NCBI GenBank assembly: GCA_947454525.1 | Contig: CANGJM010000012.1 | Span: 1 to 64,000, forward strand | Origin: Flavobacteriales bacterium | GTDB taxonomy: Bacteria; Bacteroidota; Bacteroidia; Flavobacteriales_D; Crocinitomicaceae | Direction of reading: 5' to 3' | Length of the DNA stretch: 64,000 bases | Shown: positions 1 to 8,903 of the stretch, one piece after another | How the letters are laid out: the number at the start of each line of letters is the position of its first letter | Position numbering within the stretch: the stretch's first letter is position 1 | Notes under the pieces: generated by a model | Database searches by the model: none | Told to the model about the DNA's origin: nothing | The model's input: the letters and a program-made list of their open reading frames with translations, nothing else | Translations under genes and position numbers: made by a program

Positions 1-554
1 GGTTTTTCGACTCCTTTCACAAAACTCGCATAAACGAACCAAAGCATTTTTTTTCCTCGAATCGCTTCAAGGATCATGGGTAAGTATTCATTTCCACCAC
101 TGGAAACAACGGACTCGAATTGAACGAATTTTTGAATGTCTTCATCTTCTGGATTCCCACCAATGGAAACGCGGTCTACGATTTTATCGATGGCATTACC
201 AAATTGCTGGAAAAAAGGAACCTCCTTGAATTGCTGTAAGGTTTTTACGGCAAATTTAATTGAACTTAATTCGTCTTCAGAAAGTGGAATGTCGTTAATG
301 CTAAAATTGGGGTCTTCGTAAAAATAACCTTTGTGAAGTTTACTGTATTTGATTGGCGCATCATGTTCCATCTTCATGTTGAACATGTCCTTTTCAATGG
401 TTGAATCACAGATGTTATTTCCGTCATCAGAACCATAAAGCGATTCTTCACATGCAGCACGCAGGTCTTGTTTGCTCGGAAATGGCTTGTACTTATTGCG
501 CAACATCCGATCGATGATGCGAAAACGAATCAAGGCATTTTTAATGTGTGGCAT
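1..554 (-). CDS. WYL-domain transcriptional regulator, C-terminus cut by window edge
   Basis: Reading the minus strand from the ATG at 554-552 gives an open frame running off the left edge, beginning MPHIKNALIRFRIIDRMLRN. The N-terminal part (INALIRFRIID-like helix, then KQDLRAACEE) looks like the winged-helix segment of Bacteroidota WYL regulators. Later text such as FVQFESVVSSGGNEYLPMILEAI fits the linker to the WYL domain. Such proteins usually bind DNA and sense a ligand or nucleic acid through the WYL domain. The start overlaps the stop of the upstream gene as TAATG, so the two are probably translationally coupled. The missing C-terminus prevents checking the W-Y-L residues themselves. 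Confidence 0.7.
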   Translation of the reverse strand, partial: MPHIKNALIRFRIIDRMLRNKYKPFPSKQDLRAACEESLYGSDDGNNICDSTIEKDMFNMKMEHDAPIKYSKLHKGYFYEDPNFSINDIPLSEDELSSIKFAVKTLQQFKEVPFFQQFGNAIDKIVDRVSIGGNPEDEDIQKFVQFESVVSSGGNEYLPMILEAIRGKKMLWFVYASFVKGVEK

Positions 555-1972
555 TAGTTCAAGACTGCTTTTTTCTGGTAGCCAAACAATTCGAAAAACT
601 TAATGGCTTGCACCACTTCGTATGGAACATCATCTTCCCAACTAGCAGCTCCAGCTTTGATTTTACTCAATACGTCATCCGAAAGAATGTGAAGCAGGCG
701 CTCGTTGTATTCTGGAATGGCAGCAATCTTATCGTTCGCTTGCATATAGGTCAATAATCCAGTTAAGTTTTCCGGTAATTTGATGTTGTTTAATCCGTAC
801 AATTCGCCACTGTCGACATTAATGGCAGGATAAACATACAATTTGACATTGTGACCAAATCCTCTACCGAAAGCTTCTAACAAACCTCCAGGTAAATTGT
901 CGTAGTATTTTTCGTCAAAAATGATGTGTAGGTTGTACACGCCCATAATGACTCCAACCAAATTTCCTTTGGCGATGGCGGATAAATATTCCAGCATCTT
1001 GTAATGCTTCAGGTAATTAGAAATCATTACCGTATATCCAAGTGAACCAAGTAATTCAGCACGATCAAGGAAATCCTTGTCTGAAATCTTTCCATCTGCT
1101 GTCAAATCTTTTAAGGTCAACTCGAATACCACTTCCAAATTCTCTTCTTTCACTCGGTTTTCTTTCAAAAACTCTTTGCGAGCTTTCTCAATCATATCGA
1201 TGTGTACCTTCGTTACGGGACGAAAACGTCCACGCATCAATAAAATGTTCTTTTTATACAATGCCGTTGATGGCTGCATGACGTTTTTAGCCAAATCAAA
1301 CATCGTTGCATTGGTAATTCCACGTCTCACTAAATTCAAGGCAATGATGCGGTTGTCCATTTCCTCAAAGTCCGGACCTGAAATTCGAAGCATGTCGATT
1401 TCCATGCGATCTCTTGGTAATCGTTGAACGATTCCGTCGATGAAATCATCGATATTTGACGATTGGAAATAACAGGCGTAAACCAAATTAACGCCAAGAA
1501 TACCCAAGGCTTCTTGCTGCGCCTTGTGACTGTTATCGTGCATTTTGATGTGCAAAATAACCGTATTCGGTTTCGTGTCAATTCCCAATTGGAAACGCAT
1601 GCCCACCCAACCTTGTCCTTGGTTTGTTTTGTGGTAATTTAAGGATTCCACGGTATTGCAAAACGAAAAGAAACGTGCTTCACGATTTTTAACAGGTAGA
1701 ATATCTTGTAAATGTAAAAACTCGGTTTCCAACATGGTGGTAAGTCGTTCCTCACACACGTAACGGATGGTTTCTCCGTACATGGAATCCGAAACTTTCA
1801 TGTCATACGCTGACTGTGTGTACGCAATTGTTCCTGAACTACCTCCGGCTTTAAAAAAGTTCGCAGCGACTTCTTGACCAGCTCCAATCTCCGCAAAGCA
1901 CCCGTAAATATCTGGTGTTAAGTTGATTTTAAGTGCTTTTTCTTCGGTCGTTAGTCTTGTATTTTCTCCCAT
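554..1972 (-). CDS. Conserved cytosolic protein of the family often mislabelled TonB-dependent receptor
   Basis: A 472-residue protein without signal peptide or membrane segment. The N-terminal block FAEIGAGQEVAANFF (about residues 26-40), the following SGTIAYTQSAYDM and the mid-protein GRFRPVTKV (about 248-256) mark a widespread bacterial family. Databases often name it TonB-dependent receptor or nicotinate-nucleotide adenylyltransferase, but it has no plug or barrel and I see no experimentally supported function. It shares a 1-bp start/stop overlap with the peroxidase gene upstream and a TAATG overlap with the WYL regulator downstream, so the block is probably one transcript. The family assignment is from recognition of the conserved blocks; the role is unknown. 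Confidence 0.75.
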   Translation of the reverse strand: MGENTRLTTEEKALKINLTPDIYGCFAEIGAGQEVAANFFKAGGSSGTIAYTQSAYDMKVSDSMYGETIRYVCEERLTTMLETEFLHLQDILPVKNREARFFSFCNTVESLNYHKTNQGQGWVGMRFQLGIDTKPNTVILHIKMHDNSHKAQQEALGILGVNLVYACYFQSSNIDDFIDGIVQRLPRDRMEIDMLRISGPDFEEMDNRIIALNLVRRGITNATMFDLAKNVMQPSTALYKKNILLMRGRFRPVTKVHIDMIEKARKEFLKENRVKEENLEVVFELTLKDLTADGKISDKDFLDRAELLGSLGYTVMISNYLKHYKMLEYLSAIAKGNLVGVIMGVYNLHIIFDEKYYDNLPGGLLEAFGRGFGHNVKLYVYPAINVDSGELYGLNNIKLPENLTGLLTYMQANDKIAAIPEYNERLLHILSDDVLSKIKAGAASWEDDVPYEVVQAIKFFELFGYQKKAVLN

Positions 1973-3042
1973 TAATTCGGATCTTTAAATGATGGATTAT
2001 TGATGAAATTGTAGTCGCTTAGGGTCAATAAAAATTTCTTCAATAAGTACTTTTCTTGAGTGTCTAATTGAACACCTCCTTGATTGGCGTATTCAATTAA
2101 CGGATCAATTGTTGGACTCATGTGAATGCCACTGGAATAGTGTTCAATCACTTCGTCTAGTGTGGAAAAACGTCCGTCATGCATGTATGGAGCTGTTAAG
2201 GCAATGTTGCGTAGGGTTGTGACTTTAAATTTCCCGTTTTCTTCTGGATTTTGTGTCACAGAACCTCTTCCCAAATCACTAAACGTGACATCGAGTCCGT
2301 TGTTACTAAATTTCTTAACGCGCATCAATGGTCCGTTGTGGCAATGAAAACAATCGGCACCATTTAAACTTTTGAATAAATCGTAACCAGCCCATTCGTC
2401 CAAATCTATGGAGGAAAGCAAGGCCTGTTCTGAAGCATTCAACGCCAAATTATTCTCATATTTATACATGACATCGAACTTCGATTCGCTAGAAATCATG
2501 GTGCGTATAAACTGTGCAATGGCCTTCGCTGCTTTTACAGAATCAACTCCTTCCTCGCCAAAAGCCTTGAAAAAGCGATTGCGGTATTTGACATCGGCAT
2601 TGAGCTTATGAATCGCATCTTTCCAAGATTGATGCATTTCGATTGGATTTAAAACAGGCTCGATGATTTGAGATTCCAAGGTGGTTTTTCGTCCATCCCA
2701 AAAAAAGTAATTTTCCCAACCTAAGTTAATCAGCGCCATCGATTGACGATTTCCAAATACACCATCAATTCCTACTGAATATTGATTGTTATCTGAAAAA
2801 GAATGTTGTGGCATGTGACAAGATGCACAGTTCATGGAATTATCCCCACTTAATTGCTTTTCATAAAACAAAAAGCGTCCAAGTTCAACGCCTTCTACCG
2901 TCATGGGATTATCCGCTGGGATGATCATATCCGGAAAATGAGAAGGGATTTTTAATTGATATGGTGTGGGAGTGTAATCCGCTTTGTCTTTTCGACAAGC
3001 AACAAATAACAACAGAATAAAAAAGACACCAATAAATTTCAT
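1972..3042 (-). CDS. Di-haem cytochrome c peroxidase/MauG-family lipoprotein, MbnH-like
   Basis: A 356-residue exported protein. The N-terminus MKFIGVFFILLLFVACRK is a lipoprotein signal with the lipid-attachment Cys at 16. Two c-type haem motifs are visible: CASCH at 72-76 and CFHCH at 231-235, the arrangement of the CCP/MauG family, and APYMHDGRFSTLDEVIEHY is the usual C-terminal signature. Family members use two haems to reduce peroxide or to oxidise a protein partner. The gene directly follows an MbnP-family gene with a 1-bp overlap, which matches the MbnP-MbnH pair, in which the MbnH enzyme oxidises a Trp of MbnP to kynurenine. That role is inferred from the pairing; peroxide detoxification is the alternative. 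Confidence 0.85.
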   Translation of the reverse strand: MKFIGVFFILLLFVACRKDKADYTPTPYQLKIPSHFPDMIIPADNPMTVEGVELGRFLFYEKQLSGDNSMNCASCHMPQHSFSDNNQYSVGIDGVFGNRQSMALINLGWENYFFWDGRKTTLESQIIEPVLNPIEMHQSWKDAIHKLNADVKYRNRFFKAFGEEGVDSVKAAKAIAQFIRTMISSESKFDVMYKYENNLALNASEQALLSSIDLDEWAGYDLFKSLNGADCFHCHNGPLMRVKKFSNNGLDVTFSDLGRGSVTQNPEENGKFKVTTLRNIALTAPYMHDGRFSTLDEVIEHYSSGIHMSPTIDPLIEYANQGGVQLDTQEKYLLKKFLLTLSDYNFINNPSFKDPN

Positions 3043-3788
3043 TAGTTGCTGGTTAGCGCGTTTTTAAAGTTTTGTATCACTTTCTGTGTCAATGTTTCTT
3101 GTCCCGCAGCTGTATGTGTTAAGTGCTCGTCTTTCAAATTGATGGAACTAGTTGGGTTGGATAAGAAATAAGCTAAATCCAATTTCAAAGGTAATTCCCA
3201 AACATTATTTCCTTTGTCCTGCCATTGAACGTTATCAAAATTAAACGATTGTAAATACGAATCTGTTCCTACATGAAAGCTGAAACTTAAATCTAAATTA
3301 TTTGTCGCATCAATAATTGTATCCACTTTTCCTTCGACATTCATGAAGATGTAACCTGGATTCCATCCCCAGTGCATTGGACCGGCATTGCTAATGTTTA
3401 ATGGACTTTCATTTGGAAACGCTGATGGATCTAGGTGATTTAAACTAGAGTCCACACCGATTTTACCCGAAATATTCGAGAAATTTAAGTGATTGCCTGG
3501 GCCAGAAGTCAACAAGGAACCGGTTTCGCGGAAATTGAATAATGCCGCCTCGATTAATTGATTCGTTCCATTTTTCAAAAGCGTAAAATAACAGGTTAAT
3601 TCTGTGAATTTCACCTTGTATCCCTCTGCGGTTGTATACACAGAATCCATGTAAAACGCTTGCGTTCCGTATGTTGGATTGATTGTCACCTTCACGGTTT
3701 CCGCTACTGGATCAACTGGTTTAGGCTGATCTGGATCACAGCTCCAAAGAATCGGTGTAAGCAGGGCTAAAAAGAGGATTTTCTTCAT
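3042..3788 (-). CDS. MbnP-family periplasmic copper-binding lipoprotein
   Basis: A 248-residue lipoprotein (MKKILFLALLTPILWSC, acylated Cys at 17). The body matches the MbnP family: VTINPTYGTQAFYMDS near the start, FTELTCYFTLL about 61-71, and the signature MHWGWNPGYIFMNVEG about 138-153, which carries Trp 140 and Trp 142. In the described system MbnP binds copper after a Trp is converted to kynurenine by its di-haem partner MbnH, which is the next gene here and overlaps by 1 bp. A -7-like TAAATTTG lies 4-12 bp before the start. No methanobactin precursor or biosynthesis genes are visible, so the pair probably serves general copper handling. Which Trp, if any, is modified cannot be told from sequence. 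Confidence 0.8.
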   Translation of the reverse strand: MKKILFLALLTPILWSCDPDQPKPVDPVAETVKVTINPTYGTQAFYMDSVYTTAEGYKVKFTELTCYFTLLKNGTNQLIEAALFNFRETGSLLTSGPGNHLNFSNISGKIGVDSSLNHLDPSAFPNESPLNISNAGPMHWGWNPGYIFMNVEGKVDTIIDATNNLDLSFSFHVGTDSYLQSFNFDNVQWQDKGNNVWELPLKLDLAYFLSNPTSSINLKDEHLTHTAAGQETLTQKVIQNFKNALTSN

Positions 3789-3792
3789 GTAA

Positions 3793-3800
3793 CAAATTTA
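3793..3800 (-). promoter_or_regulatory. -7 box candidate for the MbnP/MbnH operon
   Basis: The minus strand reads TAAATTTG, an exact match to the Bacteroidota -7 consensus TAnnTTTG, ending 4 bp before the MbnP start codon. No TTG at the usual -33 spacing is evident; the nearest is only 12 bp upstream. A very short leader would result. Confidence 0.35.
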
Positions 3801-3880
3801 ACCCAAAACAATCAAATTTTGTTCTTAATTTTAAAAAATCCTCACAACATTTCTATTAAAAATAAATCGTCGGAAAATAC

Positions 3881-6800
3881 ATGCAGAAAATTGATCGAAA
3901 TATCCATCCCCTCAGTGTTTTAAGTGCCTCGGCTGGGTCAGGAAAAACGCATCAATTGGTTTTAGAATACCTGAGTATTTTACTGAAAGATTCCCAGTTT
4001 AAACGCAAGTACAAGAGTCTTGTCGCCATGACCTTTACGAACAAGGCCGCAAGTGAAATGAAGGAACGGATATTATCCACCCTTTTTGGACTTGCCTATG
4101 AAGATCCTTCGAATACCAAAGTCGCAAATATGCGAAATGATTTGGTCGTGCAAACGGAATTATCACCTGCGGAATTAGCCCGACGCAGTAAACTTGCTTT
4201 GGAGGGAATTTTACATGCATACGAGGATTTTCACGTCTCAACAATTGATAAATTTAACTTAAGATTGATTCGATCTTTTTCAAGAGATCTAGACTTACCT
4301 GCTGATTTTGAGGTGATTTTAAATGAAAAACAAATCACGGAAGATGTAGTTGACCTCCTCATGAATCAACTTGGTGCTCCAGGGGCAGAGGATGTGTCAG
4401 AATGGATGTACACCTATGCAAAAGCAAATTTGGCGGAAGGAAATAGTTGGAACTTCCGAAAGCAACTAATCGAGTTTTCTGGTATGCTCAGCCAAGAAAA
4501 AAATTCGGATAAAATCCAACAATTATTGCAACTGGAACTGACCAATGGAAATTATAAGCGCTTAATAGAAGATCGCGATGCCATAATTACGGCGTTTCTT
4601 GTGGACGCGAAACGGGTTCACGATGATTTCTTTGGATTGGATATAAATCATGAGACGATTGCTGGGAAAGGAAAAACGGTAAAAGACTTCGCGAAATTAA
4701 ATGTACAAAATGAACTGCCAAAAGGTACATCTAAAGACGATGGATTATTTACGGAATCGTTTCTAAAACTCATGGAGGATGGATCAAAATTGAATATTCC
4801 TTCGTCCTTAAAACAGGATGTTATTGAGTTGAATGATCGCTACATGAGGGATTTAGCATCCATTAACTTAATTGAACTTTACCGCAAAAACTTTTTCAAT
4901 ATGGCGCTTTTGCAGCATGTTGGAAAACAATTGCAATTGATGATGAATGATGAACAATTGATTCGAATTTCAGAGTTTAACAAGTTAATCAGTAAACTCG
5001 TGCGGGACGAGGAAGCACCTTACATCTACGAACGATTGGGAGTCCGTTTTGAGCACTTTCTCTTGGATGAATTTCAAGATACCTCGCGCTTACAATGGTT
5101 GAATTTAATCCCACTTATTTTAGAGTCCTTGGGACACAATCGGTGGAATCTAATCGTTGGTGATGCGAAACAATCGATTTACCGATTCAACAATGGACTA
5201 GCGGAACAATTTGTGAGTTTACCTGCTATTTACAACCCGGAAAACGATCCGCAGATTGCTTACAAAAGCGCTAGATTAGCCAGTCGAGGGTTGAAACGCG
5301 TTCTGGATTCCAATTACCGTTCTGCGAAAGAAATTGTTGAATTCAACAATCAACTTTTTCAAGGTCTTGCCCAAAACTTGCCTACTTCCATGGCACATTT
5401 CTACCAGGACCTCGAACAAAAAGCACAACGAACGAAAAACGGATACATTCACATTGAGTCCATTCAGCAGAAATTGACTTTCGAGGAACGCTTGGAAAAA
5501 GTAATTGGATTTGTGGAGGAAACATTAGCTGCAGGTTTCGAACCCGGGGATATTTGTATCCTGACAGAGACGAATAGACTTGGAAATGAACTGGCCATCG
5601 GACTGACCGAACGAAAATACCAGGTGGTCTCTCAGGATTCACTTCTCGTATCGAAGGACGCGCAAGTTCAACTGATTCTTTCGTATTTAAGGAGACGTGC
5701 ATCGCCTCGAAAAACGACCGAAACAAAACGTTTTGCGGAGTTGTATTTTCGAATGAAAGAATCCTTCTCGACTGCCGACTACCTTTCTTATTTCGAGGTG
5801 ATTCAAAAGGATGGAAAGTCGATTCGGGTGTTCAACGATTCACGGTTTTTAGCAGAACATTTCGGTGGAACATCAGCCTTCTTCACGACGTATGAAAGCG
5901 TTTATGACTTAGTTCAAAAATTCATGCTTCTCATGAATTGGCAAGAAACGAAGGAACCATACCTGCATCATTTCATGGATGTGATTTACGGTTTTCAACT
6001 GGCTCGTCAAACAGATATCCATCATTTCCTGGACTTCTTTGACGCACAAAAAGATAAGATTGCCCTTCAAATGCCCGATACGCAATCGGCGTTGAAGATA
6101 ATGACCATTCATAAATCGAAAGGATTGGAGTTTCCGGTTGTCATTATTCCAAACATGGATTTCACGATTACCATGAATACGCAAGGAAAGTACTTGATGG
6201 AAGTTCGCGATAAAATTCTCTATACTTTCCCGGCAAAAAAACAACAAATACCGGAATTAGATGCCTTTGCAAAAGAGGAAAATAACCTCATACTTTTGGA
6301 TAAAATGAACCTCTTCTATGTCGGAATGACGCGTCCAGAGTTGCGATTATATGCCATCAATGATTTTGAAAAAGACAAATTTGGCGCCATGATTCATGAG
6401 CAATTGGAGGGAATGAATTTGGGGATGAATGACGAAGGATTGCTACAAATTGGACAGACGGAAACCATTGTTAAAAAAGAAGACCCCAACACAAATTTAT
6501 ACGTCCCGAATGATTTCAGTCAGCGTTTATGGTACCCGGATATTGTGTTCAGGAAAGTATTTCAAGAAGAATCCGAAGTTCAATTGGATGAACAGCGATT
6601 CGGAAATGACTTTCACTTACTGATGTCCCTTTGTGAGTCTAAATTGGACACGGAGCTTGCACTGTCAAACTTACTCCGTGAAGGACAAATTGAGCAAAAA
6701 AACGAAGCTAAATTGCGTGATTCAGCTTTAGCTTTCTGGCAAAAAATGGAAGAGGGAGATTACTTGAATAATGTCGAAAAATCCCTAAATGAACAGGTGG

Positions 6801-7009
6801 TATTAGCAGGAGAAAATGATGTGAAAAAGCCAGATAAAGTTTTGGTGAAGGCCAATGAGGTTCTTGTGATAGATTTTAAAACAGGGAAAATCAACCAAAA
6901 GCATATGGAACAGGTTGTTGCCTATGGCAAACTTCTCGAAGTAATCTTTAAAAAACCTGTACGCTGTTTATTGTATTACTCCGCATTAAACCAATTGACT
7001 GAACTTTGA
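3881..7009 (+). CDS. AddA/RecB-like UvrD-family helicase with C-terminal nuclease domain
   Basis: A 1042-residue protein of superfamily-1 helicase type. Motif I is SASAGSGKTHQLVLEY (about 15-30), motif II is LLDEFQDTSRLQW (about 391-403), motif III region is GDAKQSIYRFNNG, and motif V is MTIHKSKGLEFPVVII (about 741-756). The C-terminus carries VIDFKTGK (about 995-1002), the PD-(D/E)XK nuclease core found in AddA and RecB. Such enzymes resect double-strand breaks with a second subunit (AddB or RecC), which is not in the neighbourhood. The gene stands alone on the plus strand; its last 24 bp overlap the convergent gene. Assignment to the helicase-nuclease family is firm; the exact orthology (AddA against a Bacteroidota-specific form) is less so. 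Confidence 0.85.
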   Translation: MQKIDRNIHPLSVLSASAGSGKTHQLVLEYLSILLKDSQFKRKYKSLVAMTFTNKAASEMKERILSTLFGLAYEDPSNTKVANMRNDLVVQTELSPAELARRSKLALEGILHAYEDFHVSTIDKFNLRLIRSFSRDLDLPADFEVILNEKQITEDVVDLLMNQLGAPGAEDVSEWMYTYAKANLAEGNSWNFRKQLIEFSGMLSQEKNSDKIQQLLQLELTNGNYKRLIEDRDAIITAFLVDAKRVHDDFFGLDINHETIAGKGKTVKDFAKLNVQNELPKGTSKDDGLFTESFLKLMEDGSKLNIPSSLKQDVIELNDRYMRDLASINLIELYRKNFFNMALLQHVGKQLQLMMNDEQLIRISEFNKLISKLVRDEEAPYIYERLGVRFEHFLLDEFQDTSRLQWLNLIPLILESLGHNRWNLIVGDAKQSIYRFNNGLAEQFVSLPAIYNPENDPQIAYKSARLASRGLKRVLDSNYRSAKEIVEFNNQLFQGLAQNLPTSMAHFYQDLEQKAQRTKNGYIHIESIQQKLTFEERLEKVIGFVEETLAAGFEPGDICILTETNRLGNELAIGLTERKYQVVSQDSLLVSKDAQVQLILSYLRRRASPRKTTETKRFAELYFRMKESFSTADYLSYFEVIQKDGKSIRVFNDSRFLAEHFGGTSAFFTTYESVYDLVQKFMLLMNWQETKEPYLHHFMDVIYGFQLARQTDIHHFLDFFDAQKDKIALQMPDTQSALKIMTIHKSKGLEFPVVIIPNMDFTITMNTQGKYLMEVRDKILYTFPAKKQQIPELDAFAKEENNLILLDKMNLFYVGMTRPELRLYAINDFEKDKFGAMIHEQLEGMNLGMNDEGLLQIGQTETIVKKEDPNTNLYVPNDFSQRLWYPDIVFRKVFQEESEVQLDEQRFGNDFHLLMSLCESKLDTELALSNLLREGQIEQKNEAKLRDSALAFWQKMEEGDYLNNVEKSLNEQVVLAGENDVKKPDKVLVKANEVLVIDFKTGKINQKHMEQVVAYGKLLEVIFKKPVRCLLYYSALNQLTEL

Positions 7010-7684
7010 GTCCGAAAGTTCACGTGCCATTTTCAAAAAGGTGTAAATCAAGGGATGCGGTAAATCTCTGGTAGAGGAAATCTGTGGACAGAAACTACAT
7101 GCCATAAAAAATGGATGATTTTTCAGTGTGACAATCTCTGGGTCATCGAATTGATTCGTCGCTTCAATATCGATTAAATACCCATTCAATTGATCAGTTA
7201 GCTGTGGATACAGACTAAAACGAGAGGAGCTGAGTTCTGTATGATTGCAGTTCTCGTATAATTTCTCCGCATCTTTTGTCTGAGGATAGATGGTAACACG
7301 TTCAAATTGATTCCCTTCAATTAGGTTGTCAGAAATCAACTTTTCTCCATATGGATTCAGCTGATGCGTAGAGATGAGGTATTCAAAAAAGTACTTGTAT
7401 CCTTCCCCAGTTAAAAAAACAGGGACATTTGATTCCAAAACAAGTTTGTATACTCCGTTGAGAAAGAAATGATTTAAAAAGGGTCCAGGTGCAATCCAAA
7501 TACCATCAAACTGCTCAAAATAAACACGTTTGTGCTGAATGGCTTCGTTGATTTTTATCCAGTAATAGTTAACCTCTGTTTCTAGAAAATCAGATGCGTG
7601 ATCCAAAGATAAATTCGTCGCGTGATGCGCGTTGTAGGTGAAGTTGTAATCGCCGATAATAGCTATTTTGAGGACTTCACTCAT
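6986..7684 (-). CDS. CTP-synthase-like class I glutamine amidotransferase domain protein, catalytic site degenerate
   Basis: A 232-residue cytosolic protein. IAIIGDYNFTYNAHHAT at 7-23 and the WIAPGPF segment resemble stand-alone amidotransferase domains related to the C-terminus of CTP synthase. In active members the nucleophile sits in a TCGGFQ-type elbow; here the equivalent stretch reads LTGEGYKYFFEYL, with no Cys. The later HPE-type motif appears as SFCPQISSTRDLPHPLI. It may therefore be a non-catalytic relative that binds a small molecule. The 3' end overlaps the convergent helicase gene by 24 bp, and the start lies 8 bp after the stop of the lipoprotein gene upstream. Fold assignment is moderate; function unknown. 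Confidence 0.55.
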   Translation of the reverse strand: MSEVLKIAIIGDYNFTYNAHHATNLSLDHASDFLETEVNYYWIKINEAIQHKRVYFEQFDGIWIAPGPFLNHFFLNGVYKLVLESNVPVFLTGEGYKYFFEYLISTHQLNPYGEKLISDNLIEGNQFERVTIYPQTKDAEKLYENCNHTELSSSRFSLYPQLTDQLNGYLIDIEATNQFDDPEIVTLKNHPFFMACSFCPQISSTRDLPHPLIYTFLKMARELSDSKFSQLV

Positions 7685-7692
7685 ACAGAGAT

Positions 7693-8343
7693 CTACCTTT
7701 TAAACCAAGCGCGGTACTTGGCGTTGGTAATGTCTAGAAAAGACTCTACACTTGTTTGTGGATCAACATACCAAACTTTACATGAGAACGTTGCTTCAAA
7801 TAAAGAATAGTCTCCGGTTCCATCAGATGCTTGTTTCAAAATCGTGAAATTTGCTACTTGTCCTGGATCAGTTTCTCTTGAATACCAAACTTTTCCAGTG
7901 TTGTCTGTGTAAGTTACTTGAACTCCGTCAACACTTTGAGCGACCATCGTAGCTTTGTCCTTAAACAAGATTGGGATCCCAGAATTTGTCATGGTCCAAT
8001 CATTGAACATGGACAATGTTGGTTCTGTATTCGCAGAAGCATCGTAATCCAAAGTTCCAAACATTAAACTTAATGATTGTGAGTTTTGATTTGAATAAAT
8101 AGTGGAAGTATAAATCACTTTTGACAAAGCTGGTGAAGCAATAACTACTGCTGTATCCCAAGTCGTAGCGTTATATCCATTGACATTTTGCGTTAATTCA
8201 AACTGTGTGCCATTCACGTATCCAACCAAACTAGCATTTAAATCTACTTTGTTTGTTGGCGGTGGAATTACTTCGTGCTCAATACAAGCGTTCAATAATG
8301 TTACAAGCGTGAATCCAATAAAGGCGAACTTGAATGTTTTCAT
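7693..8343 (-). CDS. Hypothetical lipoprotein
   Basis: I choose the ATG at 8343 rather than the upstream one at 8364 because it puts MKTFKFAFIGFTLVTLLNAC at the N-terminus, a clean lipoprotein signal with the acylated Cys at 20. The mature 197 residues are rich in Ser, Thr, Asn and aromatic residues with alternating beta-strand character (YVNGTQFELTQNVNGYNA), resembling the DUF6252-like small beta-sandwich lipoproteins of Bacteroidota. I do not recognise a specific family or function. A full promoter match (-33 TTTG, 20-bp spacer, TAAATTTG) lies directly upstream, so it probably starts its own transcript, which may continue into the amidotransferase-like gene 8 bp downstream. Confidence 0.6.
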   Translation of the reverse strand: MKTFKFAFIGFTLVTLLNACIEHEVIPPPTNKVDLNASLVGYVNGTQFELTQNVNGYNATTWDTAVVIASPALSKVIYTSTIYSNQNSQSLSLMFGTLDYDASANTEPTLSMFNDWTMTNSGIPILFKDKATMVAQSVDGVQVTYTDNTGKVWYSRETDPGQVANFTILKQASDGTGDYSLFEATFSCKVWYVDPQTSVESFLDITNAKYRAWFKR

Positions 8344-8372
8344 AGTTGACAATAGTTTAGGCAATTAGTAGT

Positions 8373-8404
8373 CAAATTTATGTTTATTAACGCAGAAAAA
8401 CAAA
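8373..8404 (-). promoter_or_regulatory. Bacteroidota-type promoter for the 8343-7693 lipoprotein gene
   Basis: On the minus strand a TTTG (8404-8401) is followed after 20 bp by TAAATTTG (8380-8373), matching the phylum consensus TTTG-N19-21-TAnnTTTG. The start codon lies 30 bp downstream at 8343. Confidence 0.6.
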
Positions 8405-8431
8405 AAAAGATGTCTTCCTCCTTTGTTTTTT

Positions 8432-8902
8432 TTAAATTCCCTCAAATAGTTGGGTGTATTTCAGGAAATACGCTTCCTCGCAGCTTTCACTACCTTTTCG
8501 AATCAAATCAAATACCTCATCTGCTTTCTCTTGCTGAAGTTGCTTTTCTCCCCTGTAGAAGTGTAATTTGTTAAAATGAACGCTCAACGCTTGCTGTAAG
8601 TCCTTTTCATTTTGTAGGAAAAGTCCTTCTGAACACTTGATGTGGTAAGCTTTAAGTGGATTATCCCTCATGTCGAAAAACGAAACCATGGTGCTGCTAA
8701 AATGCACAAGAAAGGAAATTTGTTGGTACACTTTCCCTAATACAAGTTCACTAAATTGAAGGATAATTTGTTCTGCTTTTTCAGGTTCCTTTTCAGCTAA
8801 TAAGCGCCACTCCTCATCGTACAATTCGTGAATCACCAAAAACTGTTTGAACTCTGTTTCTAGTGAAAATAACTCCTCTGTGCTTAAGCGTCTAAAGCGC
8901 AT
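8432..8902 (-). CDS. DUF6495-like conserved small protein
   Basis: The start at 8902 gives MRFRRLSTEELFSLETEF, 156 residues. The longer frame from 8980 would overlap the gldH coding region by over 70 bp and adds a basic stretch with no family resemblance. The mostly helical acidic sequence, with LETEFKQFLVIHELYDEEW and EPEKAEQIILQFSELVLGKV, resembles a protein family common in flavobacteria that I associate with DUF6495. No catalytic motif is visible and the function is unknown. It starts 1 bp after the gldH stop, so it belongs to the ricT-gldH transcript. Confidence 0.65.
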   Translation of the reverse strand: MRFRRLSTEELFSLETEFKQFLVIHELYDEEWRLLAEKEPEKAEQIILQFSELVLGKVYQQISFLVHFSSTMVSFFDMRDNPLKAYHIKCSEGLFLQNEKDLQQALSVHFNKLHFYRGEKQLQQEKADEVFDLIRKGSESCEEAYFLKYTQLFEGI

Positions 8903-8903
8903 A

